The position numbers and the translations under genes are program-made. From assembly GCF_030412785.1 (NCBI RefSeq), contig NZ_CP125295.1, positions 2,666,001-2,730,000 of the forward strand: a DNA stretch of 64,000 nt, written 5' to 3'. This document shows, one piece after another, positions 1 to 9,496 of this stretch (its first letter is position 1; each line of letters starts with the position of its first letter). The notes under the pieces were generated by a model that ran no database searches, was not told where the DNA came from, and saw nothing but the letters and a program-made list of their open reading frames with translations. Source of the DNA: Paraburkholderia sabiae. GTDB taxonomy: Bacteria > Pseudomonadota > Gammaproteobacteria > Burkholderiales > Burkholderiaceae.

Positions 1-770
1 GTGGGCGTGAGTCCTCCCGCCGACACGCTGAGCGCGTCGACTCCAAGTGACTTCAGACGCTCGCCAAGACCTATCGTGTCGACGATTGTCGCGCCACCCT
101 CGCCCGCCTTATCCTCGGCAGACAGGCGTACGATAAGTGGCTTGTCTTCTGGCCATGCCTTCCTCACCGCCTCGACGATTTCCAGCAAGAACCGCCAGCG
201 GTTCTCACGCGAGCCGCCGTACTCGTCATTTCTCAAGTTACTTAGCGGCGAGAGAAACTCGTGAATGAGGTAACCGTGCGCGGCATGAATTTCCAGGCAA
301 TCGAAGCCGGTCTGCGCAGCACGTGAAGCCGCATTTCCGTACGCGTTCACCAGGCCTTTGATTTCGTCCAGCGTCAAAGCAACAGGCTGCAGCGCATCGT
401 CGCTGTGAGCTATCGCAGACGGGGCGAAAATCCGCTCGCCAGCCGTCGACTTGCGTCCGGCGTGCGCGAGTTGCAGTGCCGACGCAGCGCCGCATGCGCG
501 GATCAAACCAGAAAGACGAGTGAGCCCTTCGATCTGGTTGTCGTCCCACAGGCCGAGATCCTTCTTGCTGATCCTCCCGGCGCGATCGACCGCCACCACT
601 TCGGTCGTGATGAGGCCGACGCCACCTAGCGCTCTGGCGCCGTAATGCGCCAAATGGAGATCGGTTACCCGTCCATCGTCCTGGCCGGTGTACATGAGCA
701 TAGGGGCCATCGCGATGCGGTTTTTGATCGTCACACTACGAAGGGTGAGCGGCGTGAATATAGAACTCAT
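1..770 (-). CDS. NADH:flavin oxidoreductase, Old Yellow Enzyme family (partial)
   Basis: The gene starts with ATG at 768-770 on the minus strand and runs off the left edge, leaving about 256 N-terminal residues. The translation begins MSSIFTPLTLRSVTIKNRIA and continues through MAPM, LQLAHAGRK and HGYLIHEFLSPLSN to NDEYGGSRENR. These are the FMN-binding TIM-barrel signatures of the YqjM/OYE class. Members reduce activated alkenes such as enones using NAD(P)H and a bound FMN in the cytoplasm. The C-terminal third, with the phosphate-binding loop, is outside the window. It faces away from the AraC gene that starts at 994, so it could be a target of that regulator; this is inference from position. 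The family is clear, the substrate is unknown. Confidence 0.9.
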   Translation of the reverse strand, partial: MSSIFTPLTLRSVTIKNRIAMAPMLMYTGQDDGRVTDLHLAHYGARALGGVGLITTEVVAVDRAGRISKKDLGLWDDNQIEGLTRLSGLIRACGAASALQLAHAGRKSTAGERIFAPSAIAHSDDALQPVALTLDEIKGLVNAYGNAASRAAQTGFDCLEIHAAHGYLIHEFLSPLSNLRNDEYGGSRENRWRFLLEIVEAVRKAWPEDKPLIVRLSAEDKAGEGGATIVDTIGLGERLKSLGVDALSVSAGGLTP

Positions 771-993
771 ATGTCCTCAGTTGGAAAGCAGGCGGCGCTC
801 CAAAAGGGATCGCCGAGGAACCGTGGCTCAGACCATACGTCGGCAGGCTCATGTCCACTCTGCTTTTCGCGCCAACCGTTAGACTGCTCGTGCCGCTTAA
901 GATTAAGGGTTTACTTCAATTTACTCTGAATGAGTGATCGCGCATCGTCGAAGGTCGCACTCGCGCAGTTTGGTGGTCAGGAGAGAGGTAGCC

Positions 994-1929
994 ATGAATG
1001 CTTCAAAGTTCAGTCTCAATGAGGTAGCTGAACTTCAACGGATGGCGTATTGGCAGGACGCCATTTACAAAAACTACCTGACAGTTGACTGCCGGAGGCT
1101 TGATCACCGGTCCTTAGCCGGCAACATTCGGGCGAGTCGAGTCGGAGGACTCGACCTGAGTGAGGTCACCTCTCCTCCTATGAGCTACCACCGCGGCCCT
1201 AACCAGATCGCAGCAGGAAACGAGCGACATTTCCTGCTTGTACTGGCGGTGGAAGGCCAGGGCATTGTTAAACAGCGAGGTAATCGCACGCTGTTCGGAC
1301 CCGGTGATATGGTCATATACGGATCGCAGGAAGCTTCTGAAATCAGCTACCCAAATGGATCCACCACCCAGGTCATCAGAATCCCAAGTTCGCTGCTGGA
1401 AGACCGGACCAGTTCAACCGACCGCATAGCTGCAAACCTCTTGGACGGGTCATCACCCGGGGGAGCGATAGCCCGTGCCCTGATTCGCGAATGCATCGCG
1501 GCAAACCTGGGTGATCATGTTGCTGACAGCCGCTTGGCCAATGGTGTACTGGAAATCCTGACAGCCGTCATAGAAAACAGTTTGCCGACGGCTAGTCTCT
1601 CAAGAGGTGCCGTTCCGCTTTCTCAAGTCAAAAAGTATGTGGAGGAGCATTTGCTTGATCCCGACCTGAGCGTCCAACAGATCGCTGTGCATAACAGCGT
1701 ATCGGTTCGAACGCTCAACCGGATGTTCGCCGCTGAAGGCACGACAGCCGTCAACTGGATCTGGACCCGGCGCCTCGCAAACAGTTACAGGCTGTTGAGC
1801 GAAGGAAAAGTCCGGCAAGTCAGCCAGGCCGCCTTTGATAGCGGGTTTAACGACCTGTCACATTTTGGCCGCGCATTCAAGAAGCGTTACGGCCGGCTCC
1901 CTCACGAAGTATTGCGAAACGCCAACTGA
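994..1929 (+). CDS. AraC/XylS-family transcriptional regulator
   Basis: This 311-residue protein has an N-terminal cupin-like AraC-binding domain (about 1-190) of the type seen in FeaR-like regulators. Two helix-turn-helix motifs follow at the C-terminus; the second contains VSQAAFDSGFNDLSHFGRAF and ends with the usual FKKRYGRLP. I chose the ATG at 994 because a purine-rich GAGAGAGG lies just upstream; an in-frame start at 934 adds 20 residues that do not look like the family. It is divergent from the OYE gene across about 220 bases, the usual arrangement for a regulator and its target. It has the same architecture as the AraC proteins at 4053-4991 and 22639-23577 but is more distant from them than they are from each other. 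The ligand is unknown. Confidence 0.92.
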   Translation: MNASKFSLNEVAELQRMAYWQDAIYKNYLTVDCRRLDHRSLAGNIRASRVGGLDLSEVTSPPMSYHRGPNQIAAGNERHFLLVLAVEGQGIVKQRGNRTLFGPGDMVIYGSQEASEISYPNGSTTQVIRIPSSLLEDRTSSTDRIAANLLDGSSPGGAIARALIRECIAANLGDHVADSRLANGVLEILTAVIENSLPTASLSRGAVPLSQVKKYVEEHLLDPDLSVQQIAVHNSVSVRTLNRMFAAEGTTAVNWIWTRRLANSYRLLSEGKVRQVSQAAFDSGFNDLSHFGRAFKKRYGRLPHEVLRNAN

Positions 1930-1990
1930 GCGAACGGAGTTCTTCGCTGGCGCCCTACATCTGACGCGCTGCAATAAGGCCTTGTGACGA

Positions 1991-2881
1991 CTATACAGCG
2001 GTCGCATTGCCGATGAGGGGCAGCCGTTCCAGCATTTCCTTCAGGGCGAGCGCGTCCCAAGGCAAATGCTCCGCGATCCCAAGGCCGACGACGTCGGCAA
2101 CACTGGCAACGTCACCAAGAAGTTTCACCGTTTGCTCGATCGTCAGTTCGCCCCGCGCGACGCCCATGTAGGCGTCAGCAGCCAGGTCCGGCTTGGCGAA
2201 AAGAAGTGCGCGGAACATCGATGGGTCCAGGACATCGAGATCGAAATGGATTGCCAGGTGTTTCGCACCTGTGGACTTGAACCAGTCCAGAACAGGTTTG
2301 CTGCCTTCTTGCGCAAGTTGCGTCGGCCCAACGTTCCTGAGCCCTATGCGCTTCATCTCGGTCATTTCCCACTCGGACGGATCATGCAGACCCGCGTACA
2401 TGACATTCTCCGGTTTGATAGGATGCTTAACCATTCGAGAAAAATCGCGGTCGCCCTGCCCCATCAGGTTACCCAATACCATCGCGTGTGCGTTGTAATA
2501 CTCCGTGGGCGTCATGATGTCCGGGTGGGAATCTACCCACAGCACGGCCAACTCACCAGAATAGCGCTCGTTGAGATAGGCAAAGGGCGCCAGGTCGACG
2601 AGACAGTCGCCTCCGAGCACCACGATTCGATCAGGTTGATGTTTATCAATCAATTGGCGCGCCTGACGCTGCTGATCGAGCAGAGCACCGCGTGCAATGA
2701 TGCCATCTTCCATCCGAAGTGGTTCTTCACCAGGCGCCGCCACCGGGACCTCTTCGACGGGACCAGTTGGCTCAGGAGCAAGCCAGGCAAGCAGCTTCGC
2801 GCCAAAATGGTAGGGAGGATTGTCGCCCCCTTGCCACTGCGGAAAGATCAGACGAAGTGTTTTGTCTTTGGATTCGGTCAT
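1991..2881 (-). CDS. Arginase/agmatinase (ureohydrolase) family protein
   Basis: The 296-residue protein shows the ureohydrolase metal-binding pattern: GGDCLVDLAPF near residue 90, WVDSHPDIMTP near 120 and HFDLDVLDPS near 220. In classical arginases and agmatinases the first motif is GGDH; here the metal-ligand His is replaced by Cys, while D-x-H-x-D and D-x-D-x-x-DP are kept. Family members hydrolyse guanidino or formimino groups using a binuclear Mn centre, but the altered ligand makes the exact reaction uncertain. An AGGAG ribosome site precedes the ATG at 2881. It reads in the same direction as the small gene 3002-3253, 120 bases upstream, and convergently with the AraC gene ending at 1929. 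No ornithine or polyamine genes are nearby. Confidence 0.85.
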   Translation of the reverse strand: MTESKDKTLRLIFPQWQGGDNPPYHFGAKLLAWLAPEPTGPVEEVPVAAPGEEPLRMEDGIIARGALLDQQRQARQLIDKHQPDRIVVLGGDCLVDLAPFAYLNERYSGELAVLWVDSHPDIMTPTEYYNAHAMVLGNLMGQGDRDFSRMVKHPIKPENVMYAGLHDPSEWEMTEMKRIGLRNVGPTQLAQEGSKPVLDWFKSTGAKHLAIHFDLDVLDPSMFRALLFAKPDLAADAYMGVARGELTIEQTVKLLGDVASVADVVGLGIAEHLPWDALALKEMLERLPLIGNATAV

Positions 2882-3001
2882 GAAGCAACTCCTATGCTGT
2901 CTGTGTCGATGATGAGTTCGAAACGGGATGCCCGAGAAGAATGCGGCGAGCGGTCATGTCACGATAATCCGCGAGTCGGGATGCATCGAAGACCTACAAG
3001 A

Positions 3002-3253
3002 CTAAGATGTCCCGTATCGAGCCATTCGAGCGACACCGGTGTTTGGAGGAAAAACACACCAACCTCCATCCTCGTGATAGAAGAAAGCGATCCTCAGCGG
3101 GCCCGCGAGTCGCACCACCTCGATGTCCACGAAACGCGCGCCGCTAGCGGTGCGTCCGAATTGCTTCACGTGTAGCGGTCTGGCAGGCGTTGGCGCAAGC
3201 CATTTATCAACCAGCGACCGCAAGGATATTTCACCAAGTCCCATTTTCGTCAC
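3002..3253 (-). CDS. Small conserved hypothetical protein
   Basis: This 83-residue protein contains LRSLVDKWLAPTP near the start and ends with a hydrophobic stretch, IAFFYHEDGGWCVFPP. From memory it resembles a small Burkholderia-group family of unknown function with the same LADKWLAPTPA and WCVFPP signatures. The start is GTG at 3253, with an alternative in-frame ATG at 3244; no strong ribosome site is visible for either. There is no signal peptide or membrane segment. It lies 120 bases upstream of the ureohydrolase gene on the same strand and may be co-transcribed. I cannot assign a function. Confidence 0.6.
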   Translation of the reverse strand: MTKMGLGEISLRSLVDKWLAPTPARPLHVKQFGRTASGARFVDIEVVRLAGPLRIAFFYHEDGGWCVFPPNTGVARMARYGTS

Positions 3254-3669
3254 TCGACATCAACAATTTCCAAGAACAGCACTGGGCGCGGTAAGACTGA
3301 TGTACTCAATATCAAACCGCTTGATGAGAAGTGTAGGTAGGTGAAAGAACGCGGCTTCGCTGTGCGTGCCAATGGAATAAACCCTGAGTGCCAAAATGCA
3401 GAGTCGTGACGTAATCTATGAGCACCATACGCCTGCAAGAAATCTAACACCCATATTCCCCGCAGGCCGGCACTTTCAGATGGTCGCCTGTGCGCCCAGT
3501 TAGAACTCGTCGGACCTAAACTGGCAGCCGTAGACCAGCCTATTGTCGCTCCCAGTCATGTGCAGCTGTTTTGACCGGATTACGCTGACTATTATTGATC
3601 CGCAGTGCTCCGCTTTCCGAGCCATTGTGGTGGCGGCAACTCCGCCGCCTTCACCGACTCAAATACGCT
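3254..3669. other. Gene-free stretch upstream of the EthD-domain gene
   Basis: I found no supported coding sequence here. The open frames on both strands are short and their translations lack recognisable motifs. It separates the minus-strand hypothetical gene (start 3253) from the plus-strand EthD gene (start 3670), so it should hold divergent promoters, but I see no convincing -35/-10 pair. Confidence 0.5.
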
Positions 3670-4005
3670 ATGCACACTATCGCCTTTCTCTTCAAGCGCA
3701 AGCCGGGCATGACACGGGAAGCATTCGAGCATCACTACAAGGAAGTGCACGGCCCGATGGTCGCAAAACTGCCAGGCCTTATCGAGTATCGACAATGCCC
3801 GGTCCGCGAGGCGAATCGGGGTGACGTGCATGCACACGTCCCATCCGGATTCGACGCATTATCAATCTATACGTTCGAAAGCGTGGGCGCGGCTGAAGCG
3901 GCGTGGAATTCCCCGGCGAACGAGCCGGTGCAGCATGACACGCGCGAATTCATCGATGTAGAGACAATGGTCACATTACCGTTGTTCGTGCGCACGGTAG
4001 TGTGA
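3670..4005 (+). CDS. EthD-domain protein (copy 1)
   Basis: This 111-residue protein begins MHTIAFLFKRKPGMTREAFE and contains HHYKEVHGPMVAKLPGLIEY, the hallmark of the EthD family, a dimeric alpha/beta-barrel fold of about 100 residues. EthD was named from the ethyl tert-butyl ether cluster, where it is needed alongside a P450 system although its reaction is not known. I start it at ATG 3670 because the family begins at this Met; upstream in-frame sequence is not family-like. It is closely related by eye to the EthD gene at 28491-28847, which sits next to a P450 operon. Here it is convergent with the AraC gene at 4053-4991. Confidence 0.85.
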   Translation: MHTIAFLFKRKPGMTREAFEHHYKEVHGPMVAKLPGLIEYRQCPVREANRGDVHAHVPSGFDALSIYTFESVGAAEAAWNSPANEPVQHDTREFIDVETMVTLPLFVRTVV

Positions 4006-4052
4006 CGTTCCGCAAGTCAGTGTGCCGCGTATCCGCGATGGGACGGGCGGCT

Positions 4053-4991
4053 TCAATGCGACTTTCGCAACAAGCTATTCGGCATGACACCAAACGCCTT
4101 TTTGAACGCACGCGTGAAGTGCGAGAAATCACTGAACCCACAGTCGATGGCGGCCTCTGATACTTGCCTTGCGCGGCCCTCCGATAGCGCCTGATAGCTT
4201 GCAGAAAGGCGCTTTTGCCACAGCCATCGGATAGCGGTCGTACCTTCTGCCGCAAATAACCGATGAATCGTGCGCGGTGCAATATGGCATTCCAACGCAA
4301 TAGTCGCGATATCGAGATCCGCATCGCCGAGTCGCTCAAGCATGTAACGCTTGATCTTTTCGACTTGCATTGCCTGTCGCGATTCGACCCCTCGCGCGCC
4401 CAGCAGCTCGTTCTCTATTGCCACAGAAACAATGTCAAGAACTGGACCGCTCAACCGCGCGGCGAGCTGTTCATCGGCGAAATCCCAGACCTTTACCGAT
4501 TCCCGGAGCACAGAGTTAACTAACGCCCCGAGCCGGGAATCCCCTGCGAATTTCAACGCCATCGCCTTGTCAATGGAAGGCACACGGGTCGACAGCGCGA
4601 GACGGGGAAATTTCAGGACGAACGCGCGATACTGCTCTCCGAAACGCATGCCGAATGGACGCGCCGAGTCGTAAAGGCCGATATCCCCTGGCCCCAATGT
4701 AGTCTCGCGCCCATCCTGCGCAATCGCCACACTACCTTCCTGGATCAGGCAGAGTTGTATGTCGTCGCTGGGCAATTGACGAATGTCGTCGGTCGTCCGC
4801 GAGTAAGCCATCGGAGACGACGTAATATCCGTGAGTCGCGCTGGCCCCCATTCATGCACTGATACGCGTGCGTCCAGTTCGCGCTCGAGCGGAAGGCAGG
4901 TCACCGCAACATATGTCCGGCAAATCACGTCACGCCAGTAGTCGAAGCGGTCATCCTCGGAAATCTGCGAGGTTGAGAAATGTGTCGCCAT
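4053..4991 (-). CDS. AraC-family regulator (paralogue of 22639-23577)
   Basis: This 312-residue protein has an AraC-binding-like domain (about 1-190) followed by two HTH motifs: IATIALECHIAPRTIHRLF, then VSEAAIDCGFSDFSHFTRAF. It is strikingly similar to the regulator at 22639-23577 along its length, sharing phrases such as FWRDV/YWRDV, CRTYV and GDIGLYD. Like that protein it is divergent from a periplasmic-binding-protein locus, here with the porin/ABC operon beginning at 5701. It is therefore the likely activator of the porin-ABC operon; this is inference from position. The long divergent region (4992-5700) would hold its operators. Confidence 0.93.
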   Translation of the reverse strand: MATHFSTSQISEDDRFDYWRDVICRTYVAVTCLPLERELDARVSVHEWGPARLTDITSSPMAYSRTTDDIRQLPSDDIQLCLIQEGSVAIAQDGRETTLGPGDIGLYDSARPFGMRFGEQYRAFVLKFPRLALSTRVPSIDKAMALKFAGDSRLGALVNSVLRESVKVWDFADEQLAARLSGPVLDIVSVAIENELLGARGVESRQAMQVEKIKRYMLERLGDADLDIATIALECHIAPRTIHRLFAAEGTTAIRWLWQKRLSASYQALSEGRARQVSEAAIDCGFSDFSHFTRAFKKAFGVMPNSLLRKSH

Positions 4992-5700
4992 GGATGAGCT
5001 GCGAGGGAAGAGGAATTTAGAAAGGTGTGAAATGCAAAGCAGGATTCAGGCCAATCTCGATGACCATCTTCAGGCCACCAGTGCCCGATTAGCGTCTGCG
5101 CACAGAAACCGAGCGGCCACCCCGCGCGATGCATCGGTCACACCACCGATACCAGGAACACACGTTCCCCATATTCGCGAAGCGTATCGGAAATGGTGCG
5201 CGTATGCGCTGCGCCCCACAATGAGCATTTTCCCGACCGGCGATGGCGAGCGGCCAAAATAGATATCGATATTAGAACGCCCGTTCGCCTGATGGCGCCC
5301 ACCTCCCGCCACCAGGACCTTTCGCGATGCTGCCGGGTGGGCCGACGTTCGCGCGCCTCCAATCCCGCTGACCATTTGCCGCCTTGATCTTTAACACGAT
5401 AGGCGGCGCACAGGCTCGTCGGCTGCGCAACCGTCACGCATCCCCAAAAAAGATCGCCCCCCATCTTGTCGGGTAGCCGAACTTGCCGGCTCCAGTCGAC
5501 GAACATCATCGCCATCGATGCGGGTCCTCTTCGAGAGTGTCCCCATTCACAAATGCCTGAGTCGACAGGTCCATCACTCTTTTACCCAATCTGGCGAGCG
5601 AAGTCCATCGGATGGCATTCCTGATCGAGTACAGAGAATTTCGCCTTCATACATTTCAATCGTCCATTCCTTCTATAACCAACATCATCGGGAAGATTAC
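4992..5700. other. Long divergent intergenic region, no supported gene
   Basis: This 709-base stretch lies between the divergent AraC gene and the porin gene. Several open frames cross it on both strands, the longest 125 codons on the minus strand at 5138-5515. None has a family motif, a ribosome site or a plausible composition, and they overlap one another. It is long for a promoter region, so it may include the remains of a lost gene that I cannot recognise. Confidence 0.5.
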
Positions 5701-6894
5701 ATGCCAGTCCAATTAGCCGGGAGTTCCGTATGTCGTCAACAATGGAAGACCTTTAGAGACGCATCCTTCCTTCGACGCGCGGGCCACCACTTTTTCGCCG
5801 GCGCACTGATGTCCGCAACGATCGGCATCGCTCATGCCGAATCGAGCGTAACGCTCTATGGAATTTTCGATTCGGGGATTCGCTACGTTTCATCGATTGA
5901 CGGCCAGCACAGCAAGACGTACCTCGCATCAGGTGGCATGAATCCCGACGAATTCGGTATCCGAGGAACAGAGGATCTCGGCGGCGGCCTCCGGGCGGTG
6001 TTTGACCTGGAAAATCAATTCTCAGGCGCCGATGGTTCCGCCCCACCTGTCAGCACAAGCCCACAACTCTTCGGACGTCAAGCCTACGTCGGACTCGAAA
6101 GCGATAAGTACGGGGCACTGACGTTCGGGCATCAGTACAACGCAATGAATATCCTGTTCGACTATGCACCGATATGGGTCGACGGAGCATCACCGTTTTA
6201 TGTCGCGGGCGACAATCTGGCGCTCGGCTACCGGATCAGCAGCAGTGCAGTCTACAAGAAGTCCTTTGGTCCGGTAGCGATTCAGCTTGACTATGGCTTC
6301 GGTGGCCAGCCCGGGAGTCTCGCAAAGGGCGCGACGGCAGGCGGTAGCGTTGCGTACAACTTTGAAAGCGCCGAAATTGCCGGCGCGTACGATCAGTACA
6401 AGAGCGCTGACGGCGCAAGCCTTGCACAGGTTTGGACTGCGGGCGGCCGTTACGCCATTGGCAAAACGACACTGTTTGCAGGCTACATGCATAACTCTAA
6501 CAGCGGCCAAAATAACCAGAGAAGAGACCTTTACTTCGGCGGCGCACAGTACTCTGTCACCCCCGCATTTTTGCTGTCTGGTGGCTACTTCTACTATCAG
6601 CAATCTTCGTGTTCCGGTACCTGTACGGCTGGCCAGACCGTCGCATCGGGCAACGGAGGTGGCCAGATCTTTGGCATTTCAGGCGGCGGTGGCGCCGGAC
6701 ACGCGAACATTCTCGCGCTGTCCGCCAATTACTTCCTTTCCAAGCGCACTGCTCTGTATGCGGAAGTCGACACATATCGACTGAGAGGCGGCGCTGCTCG
6801 AGATCAAGTGTATTACTGGACGGGAACCGACAATCCAAACATGACGTCCCTAAACCAGTACACAGCGTTGATCGGTCTGACTCATCATTTCTAA
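5701..6894 (+). CDS. Gram-negative trimeric porin (OmpC-like)
   Basis: The 397-residue protein has an N-terminal export signal ending in GIAHA|ES. It is followed by SSVTLYGIFDSGIRY, the first strand typical of Burkholderia-type general porins, and DEFGIRGTEDLGGGLRAVFDLE. The sequence closes with a strand ending in Phe (ALIGLTHHF), the outer-membrane assembly signal. I take ATG 5701 as the start because the signal peptide follows. It should form a 16-stranded outer-membrane channel. It is the first gene of an operon with a sugar-type ABC importer (the next gene starts 12 bases after its stop), so it probably supplies the outer-membrane entry route for that system's substrate. Confidence 0.92.
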   Translation: MPVQLAGSSVCRQQWKTFRDASFLRRAGHHFFAGALMSATIGIAHAESSVTLYGIFDSGIRYVSSIDGQHSKTYLASGGMNPDEFGIRGTEDLGGGLRAVFDLENQFSGADGSAPPVSTSPQLFGRQAYVGLESDKYGALTFGHQYNAMNILFDYAPIWVDGASPFYVAGDNLALGYRISSSAVYKKSFGPVAIQLDYGFGGQPGSLAKGATAGGSVAYNFESAEIAGAYDQYKSADGASLAQVWTAGGRYAIGKTTLFAGYMHNSNSGQNNQRRDLYFGGAQYSVTPAFLLSGGYFYYQQSSCSGTCTAGQTVASGNGGGQIFGISGGGGAGHANILALSANYFLSKRTALYAEVDTYRLRGGAARDQVYYWTGTDNPNMTSLNQYTALIGLTHHF

Positions 6895-6906
6895 GGATTG
6901 CCTATC

Positions 6907-7905
6907 ATGCATCTCGCCAAACGTCTCGCTTCAACAATCTCTCGCGCGACCGCCGTGATCGCGCTGGTTGCTACCACCGCCACCTCCGCACATGCAGCTG
7001 CGGCCAACGCAAAGGTCATCCTGCTGGGCGCTGACGACGTCTGTGCCTATTGCGCAGCCTACAACACCGCTGCGCGGCAATACGCTACGGAGAAAGGGAT
7101 CGATCTGAAGATCGTCACCAACAAATTCGATGCAGCTCAGCAAGCCGCGCAGGTCGACCAGGCAATCGCGCAGAAGCCGGCCGCGATCTTGCTGTGGGCG
7201 ATCGATGGCACAGCGCTGCTTCCGTCGATGCACAAGATCCAGCGTGCCGGCATTCCACTCTTGTTGACGAACGTCCTTCCCGATCAAAAATATAACAGTC
7301 TGTGGGCCGGATACAGCGGTGTGAACGACGAGGCCCTGGCCCGCGCTGGAGCGCATCTGCTGGTCGACGGATTCAAGGCAAAGGGACTGGGTACCACAGG
7401 CGAGATCATCGAACTTACGGGATACGTGGGGCAGGCGCAAGTCATTGCGCGCCAGCACGGCTTTGAGGACGAGTTAGCCAAAATTGCACCGGGAATCAAG
7501 ATCGTCGGCGTACAACCGGGCAATTGGGATCAAGGTACCGCGACCACCGCTGCGGCAGGGCTGTTCACCAAGTTCGGCGCAAACATCAAAGGGGTGTACG
7601 CGCAGGAAGACGCCATGGCCGCCGGTGCGATTGTCGCAGCGGAGCGCGCGGGCCTGGCACCCGCAAAGATGGCCATTGTGGGTTCGGGATGCGAGCCCGT
7701 CGGAGTCGAACTGCTCAAGTCGGGCAAGCTCTACGGCACTGTTCTCCAGTCGCCCATGGACGAAGCGCACTATGCGATCGATGGCGTCGTTGACCTGCTC
7801 AACGGAAAAGCGCCCGACAAGCTGCGATACGTCCCGCATCCGGCGGTAACGGGAAAAGAGAGTGTCGATAGCGTTTGCAAGTCTTGGCCCAAATCCTCCA
7901 GCTGA
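6907..7905 (+). CDS. Periplasmic substrate-binding protein of ribose-type ABC importer (copy 1)
   Basis: The 332-residue protein carries a Sec signal peptide ending in TSAHA|A and a Peripla_BP_4-type fold (about 35-320), including LLWAIDGTALLPSMHKI and GNWDQGTA. Four cysteines are conserved with its paralogue at 24024-25022: a C-A-Y-C pair in DDVCAYCAAYN, one in GSGCEPVG and one near the C-terminus. They could form two disulfides. AAGG about ten bases upstream supports ATG 6907. It lies between the porin and the ATPase gene in one operon. The ligand cannot be told from sequence; sugars, polyols or aromatic-derived acids are all possible for this class. Confidence 0.93.
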   Translation: MHLAKRLASTISRATAVIALVATTATSAHAAAANAKVILLGADDVCAYCAAYNTAARQYATEKGIDLKIVTNKFDAAQQAAQVDQAIAQKPAAILLWAIDGTALLPSMHKIQRAGIPLLLTNVLPDQKYNSLWAGYSGVNDEALARAGAHLLVDGFKAKGLGTTGEIIELTGYVGQAQVIARQHGFEDELAKIAPGIKIVGVQPGNWDQGTATTAAAGLFTKFGANIKGVYAQEDAMAAGAIVAAERAGLAPAKMAIVGSGCEPVGVELLKSGKLYGTVLQSPMDEAHYAIDGVVDLLNGKAPDKLRYVPHPAVTGKESVDSVCKSWPKSSS

Positions 7906-7987
7906 GCCGAGTGCGGCGACTTTTTACCATTTTGTGCCATGGGTGTACAAAACCGCGCCCATGGTCTTCTGCTTGGCAGGCAATATC

Positions 7988-9496
7988 ATGACCGATTCCA
8001 TACTCGTCGCGCACGATCTCAGCAAACGCTACGGCGGCGTGCAAGCACTTCGCAGTGTCGGCTTCGAACTCAGACGTCAGGAAATCCATGGGCTGTGCGG
8101 CGAAAACGGCGCAGGCAAGAGCACCATCGTCAAGATCCTCGGCGGATTTGTCAAACCCGACACCGGAACCGTCACGGTCGACGGAGTATCGATCGCGCTT
8201 GGTGAACGTGTTGACCCGCGCCTTATCTCCATCGTCCACCAGGAACTATCAATCGTCCCTCACTTGTCCGTCTCCGAGAACGTCATGCTCGGAGCACCGG
8301 AAGTGGGAGCCATCTATTTGCGCAGCCGCTTCGATGCGATCGTGCGCAAGCACCTCGACGCGGTCGGCTTGTCACACATCGATCCCTCGAAGCCTGCCTC
8401 TACCCTCAGCCTGGCAGAGCGTCAACTCGTCGAAATCGCACGCGGGGTCGCGCGGGGTGCGAAGGTACTGTTGCTCGATGAACCCACTGCAACCCTATCA
8501 GATGCGGAAATTAGCCGCGTGTTCAGCGTCCTCCGCACTCTGAGGGATGCAGGCACGTCACTAGTCATCATAAGCCACCGGCTTGACGAAATCTTCGCCC
8601 TCACCGATCGCGTCACGGTGTTCCGGAGCGGCCAGCACGTCTGGACGCGTCGGACCGACGAGCTCACAAACGATGAACTGGTTCGCGCCATGATCGGCCG
8701 CGATCTTGTGCGCGGAGACCACGCCACATCCAGAGTGCCGCGCGACTCCGGGACACTGCGCATCCGGACAAGGAATCACGCGTTGGCGGCTCGATTCAAG
8801 GCCTTTGATCTGGCATTTGCCCCTGGGGAAATCGTGGCCGTCGTTGGGCAATTAGGATCTGGAGCGGACGCATTCATCGAAACGCTGGCAGGATTGCACC
8901 CAGCATATACCGGGCACATCGAACTCGACGGAAAAGCTGTGCTATTGCATAGCATCGAAGCCGCGCACGCGGAGGGCATCGCCTACGTTCCGGAGGATCG
9001 TGCCGGAAAAGGCGTCTTTCTGGACGCGCCGATCGGCATCAATCTTACCTCCCATATTCTTCCCCAAGTGAGCACGCGAGGCTGGATCTCTTCTCCGGTA
9101 GAACACGACCGTGCGTCGTCCCTCGCCGGCGAATTCCAGATCGACCCCAGCAGACTACCTCACGACGTTTCGACGCTAAGCGGTGGAAATCAGCAGAAGG
9201 TCGCAATTGCAAAGGCTGTTAGCACGAAACCACGGCTACTGCTGCTAAACGAACCAACGCGCGGCGTCGATATCGGCGCTCGCGCCGAGATCTATACGCG
9301 CATTCGAAAACTCACTGAAGGAGGCATGACGGTGATCTTTTATTCGACGGACCTCGAGGAGATTATGGAGGTTGCAGAACGAATCGTAACTGTCTACCGG
9401 GGGAGCATCGTTCGATTTTGGGAGCGAGAAACCGCGACCAATGACGACATCCTGCACGACATTCTGCATGGCAGTGGTATCCTGGAGGCAGTATGA
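7988..9496 (+). CDS. Sugar-type ABC importer ATPase, two nucleotide-binding domains
   Basis: This 502-residue protein has the RbsA/XylG layout. Domain 1 (about 5-240) has a Walker A GENGAGKST, a signature LSLAERQ and a Walker B VLLLDEPT. Domain 2 (about 255-500) has a degenerate Walker A, GQLGSGADAF, lacking the lysine, an intact signature LSGGNQQK, and LLLNEPTRGVD with Asn in place of the Walker B Asp. An impaired second site is common in this family. Translation is taken from ATG 7988 because the protein begins directly with the family sequence there; upstream codons are not conserved. Its 3' end overlaps the start of the first permease by four bases (ATGA), indicating coupled translation. 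Confidence 0.94.
   Translation: MTDSILVAHDLSKRYGGVQALRSVGFELRRQEIHGLCGENGAGKSTIVKILGGFVKPDTGTVTVDGVSIALGERVDPRLISIVHQELSIVPHLSVSENVMLGAPEVGAIYLRSRFDAIVRKHLDAVGLSHIDPSKPASTLSLAERQLVEIARGVARGAKVLLLDEPTATLSDAEISRVFSVLRTLRDAGTSLVIISHRLDEIFALTDRVTVFRSGQHVWTRRTDELTNDELVRAMIGRDLVRGDHATSRVPRDSGTLRIRTRNHALAARFKAFDLAFAPGEIVAVVGQLGSGADAFIETLAGLHPAYTGHIELDGKAVLLHSIEAAHAEGIAYVPEDRAGKGVFLDAPIGINLTSHILPQVSTRGWISSPVEHDRASSLAGEFQIDPSRLPHDVSTLSGGNQQKVAIAKAVSTKPRLLLLNEPTRGVDIGARAEIYTRIRKLTEGGMTVIFYSTDLEEIMEVAERIVTVYRGSIVRFWERETATNDDILHDILHGSGILEAV

Noticed and set aside
2066..3175. 369-codon plus-strand frame opposite the ureohydrolase
   Set aside because: It runs antisense to a gene with clear metal-binding motifs and has no recognisable domain.
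5138..5515. 125-codon minus-strand frame in the AraC-porin gap
   Set aside because: No motif, no ribosome site, and overlapping alternative frames of similar length with equally unremarkable translations.
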